A DNA stretch of 64,000 nucleotides from CBDCVD01 sp965224015 (GCA_965224015.1 OZ245032.1:1-64000), one strand, 5' to 3'; counted from the stretch's first letter, positions 8,357 to 18,060 are shown. Notes: generated from the letters alone by a model not told the origin. A program made the numbers and translations.

Positions 8357-9667
8357 ATGGGCCGCATGCTGGACAAGTTGACACGTGCTATTGAGGCGCG
8401 ACAGGACGCCCTCATTTCTCTGACTCAGGACCTGATTCGTTTTCCGACAATCAATCCTCCAGGGGATGCCTATACGCCCTGCGCCGAGTATCTGGGTGAG
8501 CGGTTGCGCGGCGCTGGATTTTCTGTTGTCTATGAACGCGGCGAGGGTGCACCTGGGGATTGCGATGCCTATCCGCGCACCAATATGTTGGCCCGCCGCG
8601 AGGGCCGCGCGGCAGGCCGATGTGTCCACTTCAATGGCCATATCGATGTTGTACCTGCGGGTGCCGGATGGACGTGGGAGCCTTTTGCCGGCAGTCTGCA
8701 TCAGGGACGGATCTATGGCCGCGGGGCCTGCGACATGAAGGGCGGCCTCGCGGCTGCCATTATCGCTGTTGAGGCGTTTCTGGAAGTTTATCCTGATTTC
8801 TCCGGGGCCGTGGAGATTTCCGCGACGGTGGACGAAGAGTCCGGCGGTTTTGGCGGCGTTGCGCATCTGGCCAGAAGAGGCTATTTCTCCAAACCGCGGG
8901 TGGATCACGTGATCATCCCCGAGCCCTTGAACAAGGATAGGATTTGCCTTGGCCACAGGGGTGTGTGGTGGGCAAAGATTTCTACCTTTGGTCATACGGC
9001 GCATGGTTCGATGCCTTTTCTTGGCACCTGCGCCATCCGTCACATGGGCGCTATCCTCAACGGGTTCGAGACGCAACTGTTGCCCAAGTTGCGTGGCCGC
9101 CACAGCCATTTGCCCATTGAGCCGCGATCGGCGCGCCGGTCCACGATGAACATCAACAGTGTGCATGGTGGTGCCGGTGAGGGATATGGCGGCTTGCCTG
9201 TGCCCATGGTTGCCGATCTTTGTGAAATGATTATTGACCGCCGTTTTCTGCCCGAGGAGAACCTTGACGAGGTGCGTGCTGAGGTTATATCGGTGATTGA
9301 AACCGCAGGTGCCGGAATAGAGAATTTTCGTTACAAAATTGAAGACGTTATGGACGTATTGCCGACGCTGACCGCACGCGATGCGCCTGTGGTAAAAGCC
9401 ATCGCTGCGAGCATTGCGGACGTTTTGCACAAACAGCCCGACTATATCATTTCCCCTGGCAGTTATGACCAGAAACATATTGTGCGGCTTGGGGCCTTAC
9501 GCGACTGTATCGCCTATGGACCGGGGATTTTGGAACTGGCGCACCAGCCGGATGAATATGTGGCCGTAAACGACATGATGGACGCGGCAAAGGTCATGGC
9601 GCTGGCGATTCACAGACTGCTTGTTTTACCTGAACCCCAGGCAAAGGGGGAGCCAGACAAAAGCTGA
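8357..9667 (+). CDS. M20 family metallohydrolase (ArgE/DapE-type deacylase)
   Basis: A 436-residue zinc hydrolase. Metal-binding and catalytic motifs are visible in order: HFNGHIDVVPAG (His and Asp, about 94-105), GRGACDMKGG (bridging Asp, about 120-130), DEESGG (Glu pair, about 158) and a late His in SYDQKHIV (about 370). The family cleaves N-acyl or peptide bonds of amino acids. It is followed 170 bp later by a dipeptide-type ABC importer and two dehydrogenases in the same direction, suggesting a route that takes up an acylated or peptide-like compound, releases the amino acid and oxidises the product. The start could also be the ATG 9 bp downstream. Confidence 0.9.
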   Translation: MGRMLDKLTRAIEARQDALISLTQDLIRFPTINPPGDAYTPCAEYLGERLRGAGFSVVYERGEGAPGDCDAYPRTNMLARREGRAAGRCVHFNGHIDVVPAGAGWTWEPFAGSLHQGRIYGRGACDMKGGLAAAIIAVEAFLEVYPDFSGAVEISATVDEESGGFGGVAHLARRGYFSKPRVDHVIIPEPLNKDRICLGHRGVWWAKISTFGHTAHGSMPFLGTCAIRHMGAILNGFETQLLPKLRGRHSHLPIEPRSARRSTMNINSVHGGAGEGYGGLPVPMVADLCEMIIDRRFLPEENLDEVRAEVISVIETAGAGIENFRYKIEDVMDVLPTLTARDAPVVKAIAASIADVLHKQPDYIISPGSYDQKHIVRLGALRDCIAYGPGILELAHQPDEYVAVNDMMDAAKVMALAIHRLLVLPEPQAKGEPDKS

Positions 9668-9836
9668 CCCGGGAGGACAACCGGTTCTACCAGACCGCCT
9701 TCGTGTGGACCTTGTGCGCGGTTATGTGATAAGCCGGTAGAACACGGTTTCGCAACTTGCAGGCCGACACCGCGTTTGATCGCTAACGGGGCGGGCCAGG
9801 AGACGAGGAGCCGTGCATGAAACAAGGGGACGGATA

Positions 9837-11360
9837 ATGCTAGGAAAGAAAATGGGCATGAAGCAATCATTCAGGGTTTTACAGATATTCGGGGGAACAG
9901 CAGCGTTGGCGCTGGCCTTGTGTTTTTCCGGCGTTGCCGCCAAGGCGGCAAAAGACACCGTGATCATTGGTATGCAGTTGGAGCCGCCGCATTTGGATCC
10001 GACCGCTGGCGCTGCCGCGGCAATCGATGAGGTGGTCTATGCCAATGTATTCGAGGGGCTAACGCGCATTGCCCAGGACGGCTCGGTTCTGCCTGCCCTG
10101 GCTGAGCGATGGGACATTTCAGATGATGGAAAGGTGTACACGTTTTATCTGCGCAAGGGGGTAACATTTCATGATGGGACGCCGTTTGATGCTGATGATG
10201 CCGTGTTTTCGCTGGAGCGCGCCCGTGGAGAGACGAGCGTTAACGCGCAAAAAAGCCTGTTTGCGCCCATTGAGACTGTACGCGCTCTGGGTCCCCACAC
10301 CCTCGAAGTGGCCTTAAAGCAGCCCAGCGGCAACATCCTGTTTAATCTTGGTTGGGGAGACGCGATCATGGTGGCGCCGCAGAGTGCTGCCAAAAACAAG
10401 ACGAACCCCGTGGGAACCGGGCCGTTCCGGTTTTCCAAATGGGTAAAAGGGGATCGGGTCGAATTGCTCAAAAATCCCGACTATTGGCGGGAGAATCCGG
10501 TTTTGGCGCGGGCCATCTTCAAGTTTATTGCCGAGCCCTCGGCTGCTCTGTCTGCGCTTTTGGCCGGCGATGTGGACGGCTTTCCTGTCTTTCCGGCTGT
10601 TGAAAACCTGGCGCAGTTGAAGGCTGATCCGCGTTTTCACGTTATTGTCGGCACCACCGAGGGGGAAACAATCCTGGCCATGAACAACAAAAGGCCGCCC
10701 CTTGATGATGTGCGGGTGCGCCGCGCCATTGCTCATGGGGTCAACAAGCAAGCGGTAATCGATGGAGCTATGTTCGGTAATGGAACGCCCATCGGTTCCC
10801 ACTTTGCGCCCCATCATCCCGCTTATCTGGACCTGAGTGATACCTACGCCTTTGACAGGGACAAAGCCAGGACACTGTTGGCGGAGGCGGGTTATGCCGA
10901 GGGCCTGAAGCTGACCCTGAAATTGCCCCCTCCTGCCTATGCGCGCCGCGGTGGGGAGATCATTGCTGCCGATTTGAAAAAGATCGGCATTGATGTCGAG
11001 ATCATCCCTGTTGAGTGGGCCACATGGCTTGCGCAGGTGTTCAAGGAAACCAATTACGACCTGACGATCGTCTCCCACACGGAGCCATTCGACATCGGCA
11101 TCTATGCCCGAGACACTTACTACTTCAACTATGATTCGAACTTGTTCAAGCAAACCATCGCCACACTCAACGCGACAACCGAACCGGCCAAACGCAGGGA
11201 GCTTCTGCACAAGGCACAAAAAATTCTCGCTGGCGACGCCGTCAATGTGTTCCTGTTTCAACTGGCCAAAACCGGGGTCTGGAACAAGAAACTCATCGGC
11301 CTATGGGCCAATGCGCCCGTGCAGGCGAACGATTTGACCGGAGTGTCCTGGGCCGAATAG
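9837..11360 (+). CDS. Peptide/opine ABC transporter substrate-binding protein (SBP_bac_5)
   Basis: About 507 residues. The ATG at 9837 is chosen because AAGGGGA precedes it; a GTG at 9813 with GAGGAG is the alternative. It has a signal peptide with the hydrophobic core FGGTAALALALCF and a cut near AAKA. The mature start DTVIIGMQLEPPHLDPTAG and the segment LRKGVTFHDGTPFDADD are typical of family 5 dipeptide/opine/nickel binding proteins. It is the first gene of a five-gene transport block (permease, permease, fused ATPase, then dehydrogenases) with very short spacing. Confidence 0.92.
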   Translation: MLGKKMGMKQSFRVLQIFGGTAALALALCFSGVAAKAAKDTVIIGMQLEPPHLDPTAGAAAAIDEVVYANVFEGLTRIAQDGSVLPALAERWDISDDGKVYTFYLRKGVTFHDGTPFDADDAVFSLERARGETSVNAQKSLFAPIETVRALGPHTLEVALKQPSGNILFNLGWGDAIMVAPQSAAKNKTNPVGTGPFRFSKWVKGDRVELLKNPDYWRENPVLARAIFKFIAEPSAALSALLAGDVDGFPVFPAVENLAQLKADPRFHVIVGTTEGETILAMNNKRPPLDDVRVRRAIAHGVNKQAVIDGAMFGNGTPIGSHFAPHHPAYLDLSDTYAFDRDKARTLLAEAGYAEGLKLTLKLPPPAYARRGGEIIAADLKKIGIDVEIIPVEWATWLAQVFKETNYDLTIVSHTEPFDIGIYARDTYYFNYDSNLFKQTIATLNATTEPAKRRELLHKAQKILAGDAVNVFLFQLAKTGVWNKKLIGLWANAPVQANDLTGVSWAE

Positions 11361-11372
11361 GGCGTTTGGCCA

Positions 11373-12323
11373 ATGCTTGTCTATGCCGTTAAGCGTTTTG
11401 TTTCGCTCGTCATCACACTGGTGGTGGCGAGCCTGATTGTTTTTCTCGTCATGGAGGTGCTGCCGGGGGATCCGGCGCAGTTGATGCTTGGCATCAATGC
11501 CGAGCCGGAGGCGGTGGCTCAGTTGCGCCTGCAATTGGGCCTGGATCGGCCTTTGCCGGTACGATACTTGCGCTGGGTGTACGGCATGCTGAGCGGCGAC
11601 TTTGGCACCAGTTACACCTATGCGGTTCCTGTTGGCGAGCTGATCCGGGAACGCCTTGTAGTCAGCCTGCCGCTCGCCTTGTTCGCTCTTTTCCTGTCAG
11701 CGGGCATTGCGGTGCCGGTGGGTATGATCGCCACGATGCGTCACAAACGTCTGACGGATCTGGGAATCATGGGCGCCTCGCAACTGGCCATCGCCGTTCC
11801 GAACTTCTGGTTTGCGCTGCTTCTTGTCATGCTCTTTTCAGTTCAGTTGGATTGGCTTCCCCCGATCGGTTTTACGGGATGGGAGGCGGGGCTATGGAGC
11901 GGCCTGAAATCCCTTATTCTACCCACGGTGGCGCTGGCCTTGCCGCAAACGGCCATATTGGCGCGGGTCATGCGCTCGTCACTGTTGGAGGAAGTTCACA
12001 CGGACTACATGCGCACCGCTCGCGCCAAGGGCTTGACGCGCAATGGTGCGTTTTGGCGCCACGCCTTCGGCAATGCCCTGATACCGGTGGTGACCATTAT
12101 GGGGTTGCAGTTTTCGTTTCTGCTTGCGGGCGCCATTATTATCGAGCAGGTCTTTGTCCTTCCAGGCCTTGGGCGGCTGATCTTCCAGGCCATCATCCAG
12201 CGTGACCTGATTGTCGTCAAGTCGGTGATCATGGTGCTCATCGCGGCGGTTGTTTTTGTAACATTCGTTGTCGATCTCACCTATGCCTGGATTGATCCGC
12301 GGTTGCGCCGGAGAGACCGATGA
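11373..12323 (+). CDS. Dipeptide-type ABC transporter permease (DppB-like)
   Basis: A 316-residue membrane protein with six membrane segments. The family's N-terminal pattern is present (AVKRFVSLVITLVVASLIVF), as is the EAA loop (YMRTARAKGLTRNGAFWRHA, about 210-230). It begins 12 bp after the binding-protein stop and overlaps the next permease by 4 bp (ATGA). It forms the translocation pore together with the next gene product. Confidence 0.92.
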   Translation: MLVYAVKRFVSLVITLVVASLIVFLVMEVLPGDPAQLMLGINAEPEAVAQLRLQLGLDRPLPVRYLRWVYGMLSGDFGTSYTYAVPVGELIRERLVVSLPLALFALFLSAGIAVPVGMIATMRHKRLTDLGIMGASQLAIAVPNFWFALLLVMLFSVQLDWLPPIGFTGWEAGLWSGLKSLILPTVALALPQTAILARVMRSSLLEEVHTDYMRTARAKGLTRNGAFWRHAFGNALIPVVTIMGLQFSFLLAGAIIIEQVFVLPGLGRLIFQAIIQRDLIVVKSVIMVLIAAVVFVTFVVDLTYAWIDPRLRRRDR

Positions 12324-13201
12324 GCGAAACGCGGGATGCGATTGTCGTTGAGGCGCAGACCTGGCGCGCCTTTGTTGTGCGCTGCCTGCGTTTATCCAAT
12401 TTTTTTGTGGGCGCTGTTATTACGATAACGGTGGTTATCGCAGCGAGCCTGTCGTTTGTCTGGACGCCTCACAGCGCGACAGAAGTTGATGTCGCCAAGC
12501 GCTTTATCGCACCCGGGGCCGTGTACTGGCTTGGCACGGATCAGTTGGGCCGCGACGTGTTTTCGATGATCATGGTGGGGGCGCGAAACTCCATTGCCGT
12601 GGCGCTTGTTGCCGTGGGGATTGGTATGGGGGTCGGGGTGCCGCTGGGGCTATGGGCGGCGGCGCGGCGCGGTGCTGTCGACGAAATGTTGATGCGCACG
12701 AACGATGTGATCTTCGCTTTTCCCGCCCTTGTTTCGGCGGTAATGATTGCCGCGGTGTTCGGACCTGGCATTTTCAATGCCATTATTGCCGTCGGCATAT
12801 TCAATATCCCTGTGTTTGCGCGCCTGACACGAAGCGGTGCATTGTCGTTATGGACCCGCGCGTTTATCATGGCGGCACGGGTTGCGGGCAAGGGGGCTCT
12901 GCGCATTAGCCTCGAACACATTCTGCCGAATATTCTTAACCTGCTTATTGTTCAGGCAACGATCCAGTTTTCCCTGGGTATTTTGGCGGAAGCGGGGCTG
13001 AGTTTTGTGGGGCTTGGCACGCTGCCACCAGACGCCAGTTGGGGGCGCATGCTTAGGGAGGGGCAAACACTGATTTACCTTGCGCCTCACGTGGCGTTTT
13101 TCCCAGGCGTAGCGATCGTGCTTACCGTTTTAGGATTAAACCTTCTTGGGGATGGGTTGCGCGATGCGCTGGACCCTCGCCTGCGCCGCCGGCTGTTCTG
13201 A
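12320..13201 (+). CDS. Dipeptide-type ABC transporter permease (DppC-like)
   Basis: A 293-residue membrane protein. Family landmarks are HWLGTDQLGRD-like YWLGTDQLGRDVFSMIMVGA (about 72-91) and, near the C-terminus, FVGLGTLPPDASWGRML. Its start overlaps the preceding stop, indicating coupling. It is the partner of the DppB-like permease and is followed 20 bp later by the ATPase gene. Confidence 0.92.
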   Translation: MSETRDAIVVEAQTWRAFVVRCLRLSNFFVGAVITITVVIAASLSFVWTPHSATEVDVAKRFIAPGAVYWLGTDQLGRDVFSMIMVGARNSIAVALVAVGIGMGVGVPLGLWAAARRGAVDEMLMRTNDVIFAFPALVSAVMIAAVFGPGIFNAIIAVGIFNIPVFARLTRSGALSLWTRAFIMAARVAGKGALRISLEHILPNILNLLIVQATIQFSLGILAEAGLSFVGLGTLPPDASWGRMLREGQTLIYLAPHVAFFPGVAIVLTVLGLNLLGDGLRDALDPRLRRRLF

Positions 13202-13221
13202 AAGCGCCTCACGAGTTTGTC

Positions 13222-14853
13222 ATGACACTGTTGCAAGCCCACGATCTTGATCTTGATATTCATGAAACATCGATATTAAGGAGTGTATCCTTTGCGCTCG
13301 GGGAGGGCGAGATCGTTGGACTTGTGGGGGAGTCGGGGTCGGGCAAATCCCTGACCGCGCTCACCATTATGCAATTGCTTCCTGCCGGCAGTGTCACGCG
13401 GGGCTCTGTGCGTTTTGACGGCACTGAGCTTGTGGGCGCCGGGGAGAATACTATGCTGGCGTTGCGCGGTGATGATCTGGGTATGGTTTTCCAGGAACCG
13501 ATGACGGCGCTCAATCCGTTGCACACCATCGCCGATCAGATCGCGGAAGGGATCAGGCTTCACCGTGATGTAGGGCGCGCTGCGGCCATGCAGCAGGTGG
13601 AGACATTGCTCAATGACGTCGGCCTTGATCCGGCTTTGGGTTTCGACCGGTATCCCCACGAGCTATCCGGCGGGCAGCGTCAGCGGGTCGTGATCGCCAT
13701 GGCCATCGCCTTGAAACCCAAGCTGATCATAGCGGACGAACCCACAACCGCACTGGACGTGACGACCCAGGCGCAGGTGCTGCAACTTCTGCGCCGCCTT
13801 GTTCGACAGACCGGTGCGGCCCTGTTGCTGATCACCCATGATCTCGGTGTTGTCGCAGATATCGCCGATCGCGTGCTGATTATGCGCAATGGCCGGATTG
13901 TCGATGAGGGCGAAACCCTGACCCTGTTTCGTGCAAAGGCGCACCCTTACACGCAAAAACTTTATGACGCGGCCTCCCATGTACCGGTCCGCACCAAACC
14001 GGGGGTGCTGACAAAGGAATGTCGTGGCCAATCTCCGGTGTTATCGGTTAAAAATCTGGTCCACCGGTATCCGCTTGCCCGCCCGACACCTTTTGCGCCC
14101 AAACGTAGTTTCACCGCGGTCGATGACGTGAGTTTCGATATTTTTGCCGGTCAAAGCCTGGGGTTGGTTGGCCAATCAGGCTGCGGCAAATCAACACTGG
14201 CGCGTAGCATCCTGGGTTTGGAAAGGCCTGATGCAGGGCGCGTTATTCTTGAGGGGAAGGATTTCTTTGCCATTGATCGGAAAGCGCAACTGCACTTGCG
14301 GCGCAATGTGCAGGTGGTGTTTCAGGACCCATTTGATAGCTTTAACCCGCGCCACAGAGTCGCCCGCCTGGTGGCCGAGCCGCTGCATTTGCTCGAGAGC
14401 CGCCTTTCGCCGCGCGAGCGCCATGCGCGGGTTGCCCAAGCCCTTGCCGAGGTGGGTATCGACGCGGCAGCGATGCAACGCTATCCGCACGAGTTTTCCG
14501 GCGGCCAACGACAAAGACTGGCTATCGCCAGGGCACTGATCACCAAACCCAGACTGGTGGTCATGGACGAGGCCGTCTCCGCTTTGGATGTCTCGATCAG
14601 AGCGCAAATTCTTGATCTGTTGACCCGCTTGCGCGAGTTGCACGAACTGTCCTATCTGTTTATCACCCATGACCTGACAGTGGTGCGCGCCATTAGCGAT
14701 GAGGTTCTGGTGATGCGCTCTGCAAAAATTGTTGAGCGCGGAGAAACGCAAAAGGTTTTCGATGCACCCGAACATGCTTATACGCGCGCACTTCTGGCAG
14801 CAGCGCCAAACCTGGAGCGGGCCGTAACGGAACGCGCGGGGACCCGATTATGA
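13222..14853 (+). CDS. Fused dipeptide ABC transporter ATPase (DppD-DppF fusion)
   Basis: A 543-residue protein with two complete ABC domains. Domain 1 has Walker A GESGSGKS at 36-43 and LSGGQRQR near 150. Domain 2 has Walker A GQSGCGKS near 315 and FSGGQRQR near 425. Each domain has its own DEPTTALD or DEAVSALD Walker B region and an ITHDL switch. It replaces the two separate ATPases of classic Dpp/Opp systems, a fusion common in proteobacteria. Its stop overlaps the ALDH start (ATGA), so the dehydrogenase is translated from the same operon. Confidence 0.93.
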   Translation: MTLLQAHDLDLDIHETSILRSVSFALGEGEIVGLVGESGSGKSLTALTIMQLLPAGSVTRGSVRFDGTELVGAGENTMLALRGDDLGMVFQEPMTALNPLHTIADQIAEGIRLHRDVGRAAAMQQVETLLNDVGLDPALGFDRYPHELSGGQRQRVVIAMAIALKPKLIIADEPTTALDVTTQAQVLQLLRRLVRQTGAALLLITHDLGVVADIADRVLIMRNGRIVDEGETLTLFRAKAHPYTQKLYDAASHVPVRTKPGVLTKECRGQSPVLSVKNLVHRYPLARPTPFAPKRSFTAVDDVSFDIFAGQSLGLVGQSGCGKSTLARSILGLERPDAGRVILEGKDFFAIDRKAQLHLRRNVQVVFQDPFDSFNPRHRVARLVAEPLHLLESRLSPRERHARVAQALAEVGIDAAAMQRYPHEFSGGQRQRLAIARALITKPRLVVMDEAVSALDVSIRAQILDLLTRLRELHELSYLFITHDLTVVRAISDEVLVMRSAKIVERGETQKVFDAPEHAYTRALLAAAPNLERAVTERAGTRL

Positions 14854-16334
14854 GCAACAGGGATGCAATAAGCTTGACGCTACGCGAAGACACTCCAAGT
14901 GACAGAGTATTAATCGGCGGCGTTTGGCAGCCTGCATCAAAGGGCGAGACGCTTGCACTCCTGAACCCCTCAACAGGCAAGTTTCTGGCCAACATTGCCA
15001 GGGGTACAGGCGATGACATTGATCTTGCCGTCGCCGCGGCGCGGGGAGCGCTTGAGGGGTCATGGGGTGCGATGAACGCAGCGGAGCGCGGGCGTATTCT
15101 GATGCGCATGAGCCGGATCGTGCGCGAACGTAGCGAATACCTGGCAGGGGTCGAGTCTGCGGATGTGGGAAAGCCCTATTCCCAGGCGCTTGCTGATGCG
15201 AGGGCGCTGGAGCGGTATTTTGAGTTCTATGGGGGCGCCGCCGACAAGCTGCATGGAAGCACGATCCCTTACACCAATGACTTTACGGTTCTGACCCTGC
15301 GTGAGCCTTACGGTATTACGGGCCATATTATTCCCTGGAATTATCCCATGCAGATCATTGGCCGCTCCGTGGGAGCGGCATTGGCGATGGGCAATGCGGT
15401 GATTTTGAAGCCGGCCGAGGAAGCCTGTTTGAGTGCGCTGGTCATCGGCGATATCGCCATAAAGGCGGGGCTTCCTCCTGGTGCGCTGAATGTTGTCCCC
15501 GGATTGGGCGAGGAAGCCGGAGCGGCCCTTGCCGCGCATCAGGGTGTTGACCACATATCGTTTACAGGTTCAGGTGAGACCGGTGCCAGGGTTCAGGCGG
15601 CCTGCGGCCTGAACGCGACGCCGGTTACCCTGGAACTGGGGGGCAAGTCGCCACAGATCGTATTCGCCGACGCCGATATGGAGGCCGCGCTGCCTTTTCT
15701 GGTCAACGGTGGCATCCAGAATGCGGGGCAGACGTGCTCTGCGTCCTCGCGTATTCTGGTTGAGGAGGCGGTCTATGATGAGGTGGTTGCACGTATGGCG
15801 GAACGCTATGGCGCCTTGCGTGTGGGTCCTGCCGACACGGATGCGCACGTGGGTCCCGTGATATCGAAGGCGCAACGAAGGCGTGTGATCGGCTATCTCG
15901 AAAAGGCCCGGGAAGACCGCCTGACAATCGCTGCGCAGGCCGCTTTGCCACAGGACCTGCCCGAAGGGGGGTATTATATTGCGCCAACATTGCTTAAAGA
16001 TGTCCCTCGGGATCATATTGTGGCCCAGGAGGAGATATTCGGGCCCGTGCAGATCGTCATGCCCTTCGTTGATGAGGCCGATGCGAGTGGATTGGCCAAT
16101 AATACCGGATACGGATTGGTCGCCGCCGTGTGGACACGCGATGGTGCACGTCAAATGCGCGTTGCCCGCGCTGTTCGTGCGGGGCAGGTGTTTATCAACA
16201 ACTATGGTGCGGGTGGGGGCGTGGAGTTGCCGTTCGGTGGCATGAAGCGCTCCGGGCACGGACGCGAGAAAGGCTTTGAGGCGCTTTACGGGTTCTCAAC
16301 CACAAAGACCATTGCGATAAAGCACGAAAGGTAG
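14850..16334 (+). CDS. NAD(P)-dependent aldehyde dehydrogenase
   Basis: A 494-residue ALDH of full family length. Active-site elements are visible: the cofactor motif FTGSGETG (about 234-241), catalytic-base region LELGGKS (about 256-262) and the nucleophile Cys in AGQTCSASSR (about 290-299). The C-terminal PFGGMKRSGHGRE is also present. It oxidises an aldehyde to the acid; the substrate is unknown. Translational overlap with the transporter ATPase and 8-bp spacing to the SDR gene point to one catabolic operon with them. Confidence 0.92.
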   Translation: MSNRDAISLTLREDTPSDRVLIGGVWQPASKGETLALLNPSTGKFLANIARGTGDDIDLAVAAARGALEGSWGAMNAAERGRILMRMSRIVRERSEYLAGVESADVGKPYSQALADARALERYFEFYGGAADKLHGSTIPYTNDFTVLTLREPYGITGHIIPWNYPMQIIGRSVGAALAMGNAVILKPAEEACLSALVIGDIAIKAGLPPGALNVVPGLGEEAGAALAAHQGVDHISFTGSGETGARVQAACGLNATPVTLELGGKSPQIVFADADMEAALPFLVNGGIQNAGQTCSASSRILVEEAVYDEVVARMAERYGALRVGPADTDAHVGPVISKAQRRRVIGYLEKAREDRLTIAAQAALPQDLPEGGYYIAPTLLKDVPRDHIVAQEEIFGPVQIVMPFVDEADASGLANNTGYGLVAAVWTRDGARQMRVARAVRAGQVFINNYGAGGGVELPFGGMKRSGHGREKGFEALYGFSTTKTIAIKHER

Positions 16335-16342
16335 CATCGGGT

Positions 16343-17095
16343 ATGACGAAGCGTCTTACTGGCAAAGTCACGATCGTAACGGGCGGCGGATCAGGATTTG
16401 GTGCGGGCATTGCACAAAAGTTTGTTGCCGAAGGAGCGCGGGTTGTGATCGCCGATATAGACCGTAAGGCCGCAGACGCGGTTGCCACCGACCTTGGGGA
16501 CGCTGCTGTTGCGGTGCAAATCGATGTGTCCAGGTGCAACGACGTTGCAACCATGGTTGATGCGGCCATTGACCAGTTTGGCAAACTGGATTGCCTGATC
16601 AATAATGCCGGTGTTGCTCACCTCCCGCAGCCACTTGAAGACCTTGATGAGGTGACGTTTGACCGCTTACTGGCTGTCAACATCAAGCCCCTATACTTAA
16701 CGGCACGCAAGGTGGTGCCCTACTTCAAGCAGCGCAAAGGGGGTGTGATCCTTAATATCGCCTCGACCGCCGGCATCAGCCCGCGCCCGAATCTGTCGTG
16801 GTATAACATGACCAAGGGTGCCGTGATTACCGCGACCCGGTCCATGGCCGTGGAACTGGCGCCCTTTGCCATTCGTGTCAATGCGCTTAATCCTGTCGCC
16901 GGGGAAACGCCCTTGCTGAAAACGTTTCTTGGCGAGGACACGCCGGAAAACCGTGCCCGGTTTCTTGCGACCATTCCCCTGGGACGGTTTTCGACGCCGC
17001 AAGATGTTGCCAATGCTGCGTGCTACTTGTGTTCCGACGAAGCCGCAATGGTCACCGGTGTGGCCCTTGAGGTGGACGGAGGGCGCTGCATTTAA
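16343..17095 (+). CDS. SDR family oxidoreductase
   Basis: A 250-residue classical short-chain dehydrogenase. It has the glycine motif TGGGSGFG (about 13-20), the NNAG motif (about 88), catalytic Ser in IASTAGIS and the YNMTK Tyr-Lys pair (about 153-157). The C-terminus GVALEVDGGRCI is typical. It probably reduces or oxidises an alcohol or keto intermediate of the pathway built by the upstream deacylase and ALDH. It is the last gene of the plus-strand catabolic operon; an unrelated lipoprotein gene follows after about 110 bp. Confidence 0.92.
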   Translation: MTKRLTGKVTIVTGGGSGFGAGIAQKFVAEGARVVIADIDRKAADAVATDLGDAAVAVQIDVSRCNDVATMVDAAIDQFGKLDCLINNAGVAHLPQPLEDLDEVTFDRLLAVNIKPLYLTARKVVPYFKQRKGGVILNIASTAGISPRPNLSWYNMTKGAVITATRSMAVELAPFAIRVNALNPVAGETPLLKTFLGEDTPENRARFLATIPLGRFSTPQDVANAACYLCSDEAAMVTGVALEVDGGRCI

Positions 17096-17208
17096 GAATA
17101 TTAGCCCATCAAAGCTTGTTCGCTTTACCACAAAACAGGACATATTATGGACACAAGTGGGTCTATATTCAACAGCGCTTGGATCGGTTTGGAAAAAGAG
17201 GAATAAAC

Positions 17209-17655
17209 ATGAAACGCATAGGCTTTTCCGTTCTCGCCCTATGGAGTCTGGTGCTCGCTGGGTGTGTTGACGTTACGCATTCCCAATTGCGACCTGATAT
17301 GTGGCTGGTGCAAACCGAAGACCATGGGGCCGGCGAGCGTGCCGTCGGAAAAGCGATTCTCAAACGCGCCGCTGAGCTTACCTTAAAAAACGGGTACACC
17401 CATTTTACGCTTATACAGGGACCAACTGAGGAGAAACTCACCATCGGCGGAACCACTCCCGTCAACGCGGGGACGTTTTTTATGCCCTTGCCAAACGGCC
17501 CACCTCCGATAGCAACATACACCGGTGGCATGCCGCTTTATATCGCCACCAAGAAAAAAATTGCGGTTGTCAATTTGCTCCGTGCCAGCGATGAAGAAAG
17601 TAAAAGTGCTTATGACGCCAAAGACGTTTTAAGCCGACTGCAGAAGAAGAAGTAA
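17209..17655 (+). CDS. Lipoprotein, CC0125/CC1285-like
   Basis: A 148-residue protein. The start at 17209 is chosen because AAAGAGG lies just upstream and a lipoprotein signal follows directly (MKRIGFSVLALWSLVLAGC, lipid-attached Cys at about 19). The segment GKAILKRAAELTLKNGYTHF is the conserved core of a small alphaproteobacterial lipoprotein family of unknown function. The C-terminus is rich in lysine. Function unknown; membrane attachment is predicted from the lipobox. Confidence 0.75.
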   Translation: MKRIGFSVLALWSLVLAGCVDVTHSQLRPDMWLVQTEDHGAGERAVGKAILKRAAELTLKNGYTHFTLIQGPTEEKLTIGGTTPVNAGTFFMPLPNGPPPIATYTGGMPLYIATKKKIAVVNLLRASDEESKSAYDAKDVLSRLQKKK

Positions 17656-17771
17656 TATTAGCGGTATTGACGGACTTTAGAACGTCAGACCGTTTGTACG
17701 GCTGGGGGTCTTTTACGTTCTTGGCTTGCAACATATCCGGCGTTGTGTACAAAAAGCTAGTACCGCTGGTA
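17654..17771 (+). repeat. Degenerate family A-like inverted repeat
   Basis: The segment begins TAATATTAGCGGTATTG and ends GCTAGTACCGCTGGTA, directly abutting intact copy A2. Its two ends are near-perfect inverted repeats of the AGCGG-type family A terminus. The stretch GTGTACAAAAAGCTAGTACC mirrors the right end of A. I read it as an old, diverged relative. It begins at the stop codon of the lipoprotein gene. Confidence 0.45.
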
Positions 17772-17774
17772 TTA

Positions 17775-17875
17775 TACCAAGGGTCCTTAACAATGACTCA
17801 TGGCTTAGCGTCAAAGAGGTATGTTATCAAGGCAGTACACCAGTCGGCGTGTATATAAAGCCCATACCGCTGGTA
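17775..17875 (+). repeat. Family A MITE (A2), 101 bp
   Basis: An intact copy (ends TACCAAGGG and CGCTGGTA) flanked by direct repeats TTA at 17772-17774 and 17876-17878. It lies about 95 bp upstream of tRNA-Ser. Confidence 0.93.
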
Positions 17876-17970
17876 TTAGATGGTTTCAAGAGGCTGCATA
17901 CTTTGGGCACTGTGATTCCCACTTGGCCCGTTGTTATAGTGTCCATTCACCGATTGGCGTTACGCATGAC

Positions 17971-18060
17971 GGAGAGGTGGCCGAGTGGTTGAAGGCGCAC
18001 GCCTGGAACGCGTGTAGGCGGGTAACCGTCTCGAGGGTTCGAATCCCTCTCTCTCCGCCA
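17971..18060 (+). tRNA. tRNA-Ser (anticodon GGA)
   Basis: A 90-nt class II tRNA. The acceptor stem GGAGAGG pairs with CCTCTCC, and the D arm is TGGCCGAGTGG. The anticodon stem CACGC/GCGTG carries loop CTGGAAC (anticodon GGA). A variable arm follows, then the T arm GAGGGTTCGAATCCCTC, and CCA is encoded. It decodes UCC/UCU serine codons. Relics of a serine recombinase and an IS lie just downstream, fitting a tRNA-linked insertion hotspot. Confidence 0.96.

Noticed and set aside
8294..9478. 394-codon minus-strand frame opposite the M20 hydrolase
   Set aside because: It is a codon-bias shadow; the plus-strand frame has full M20 motifs and the antisense product resembles nothing.
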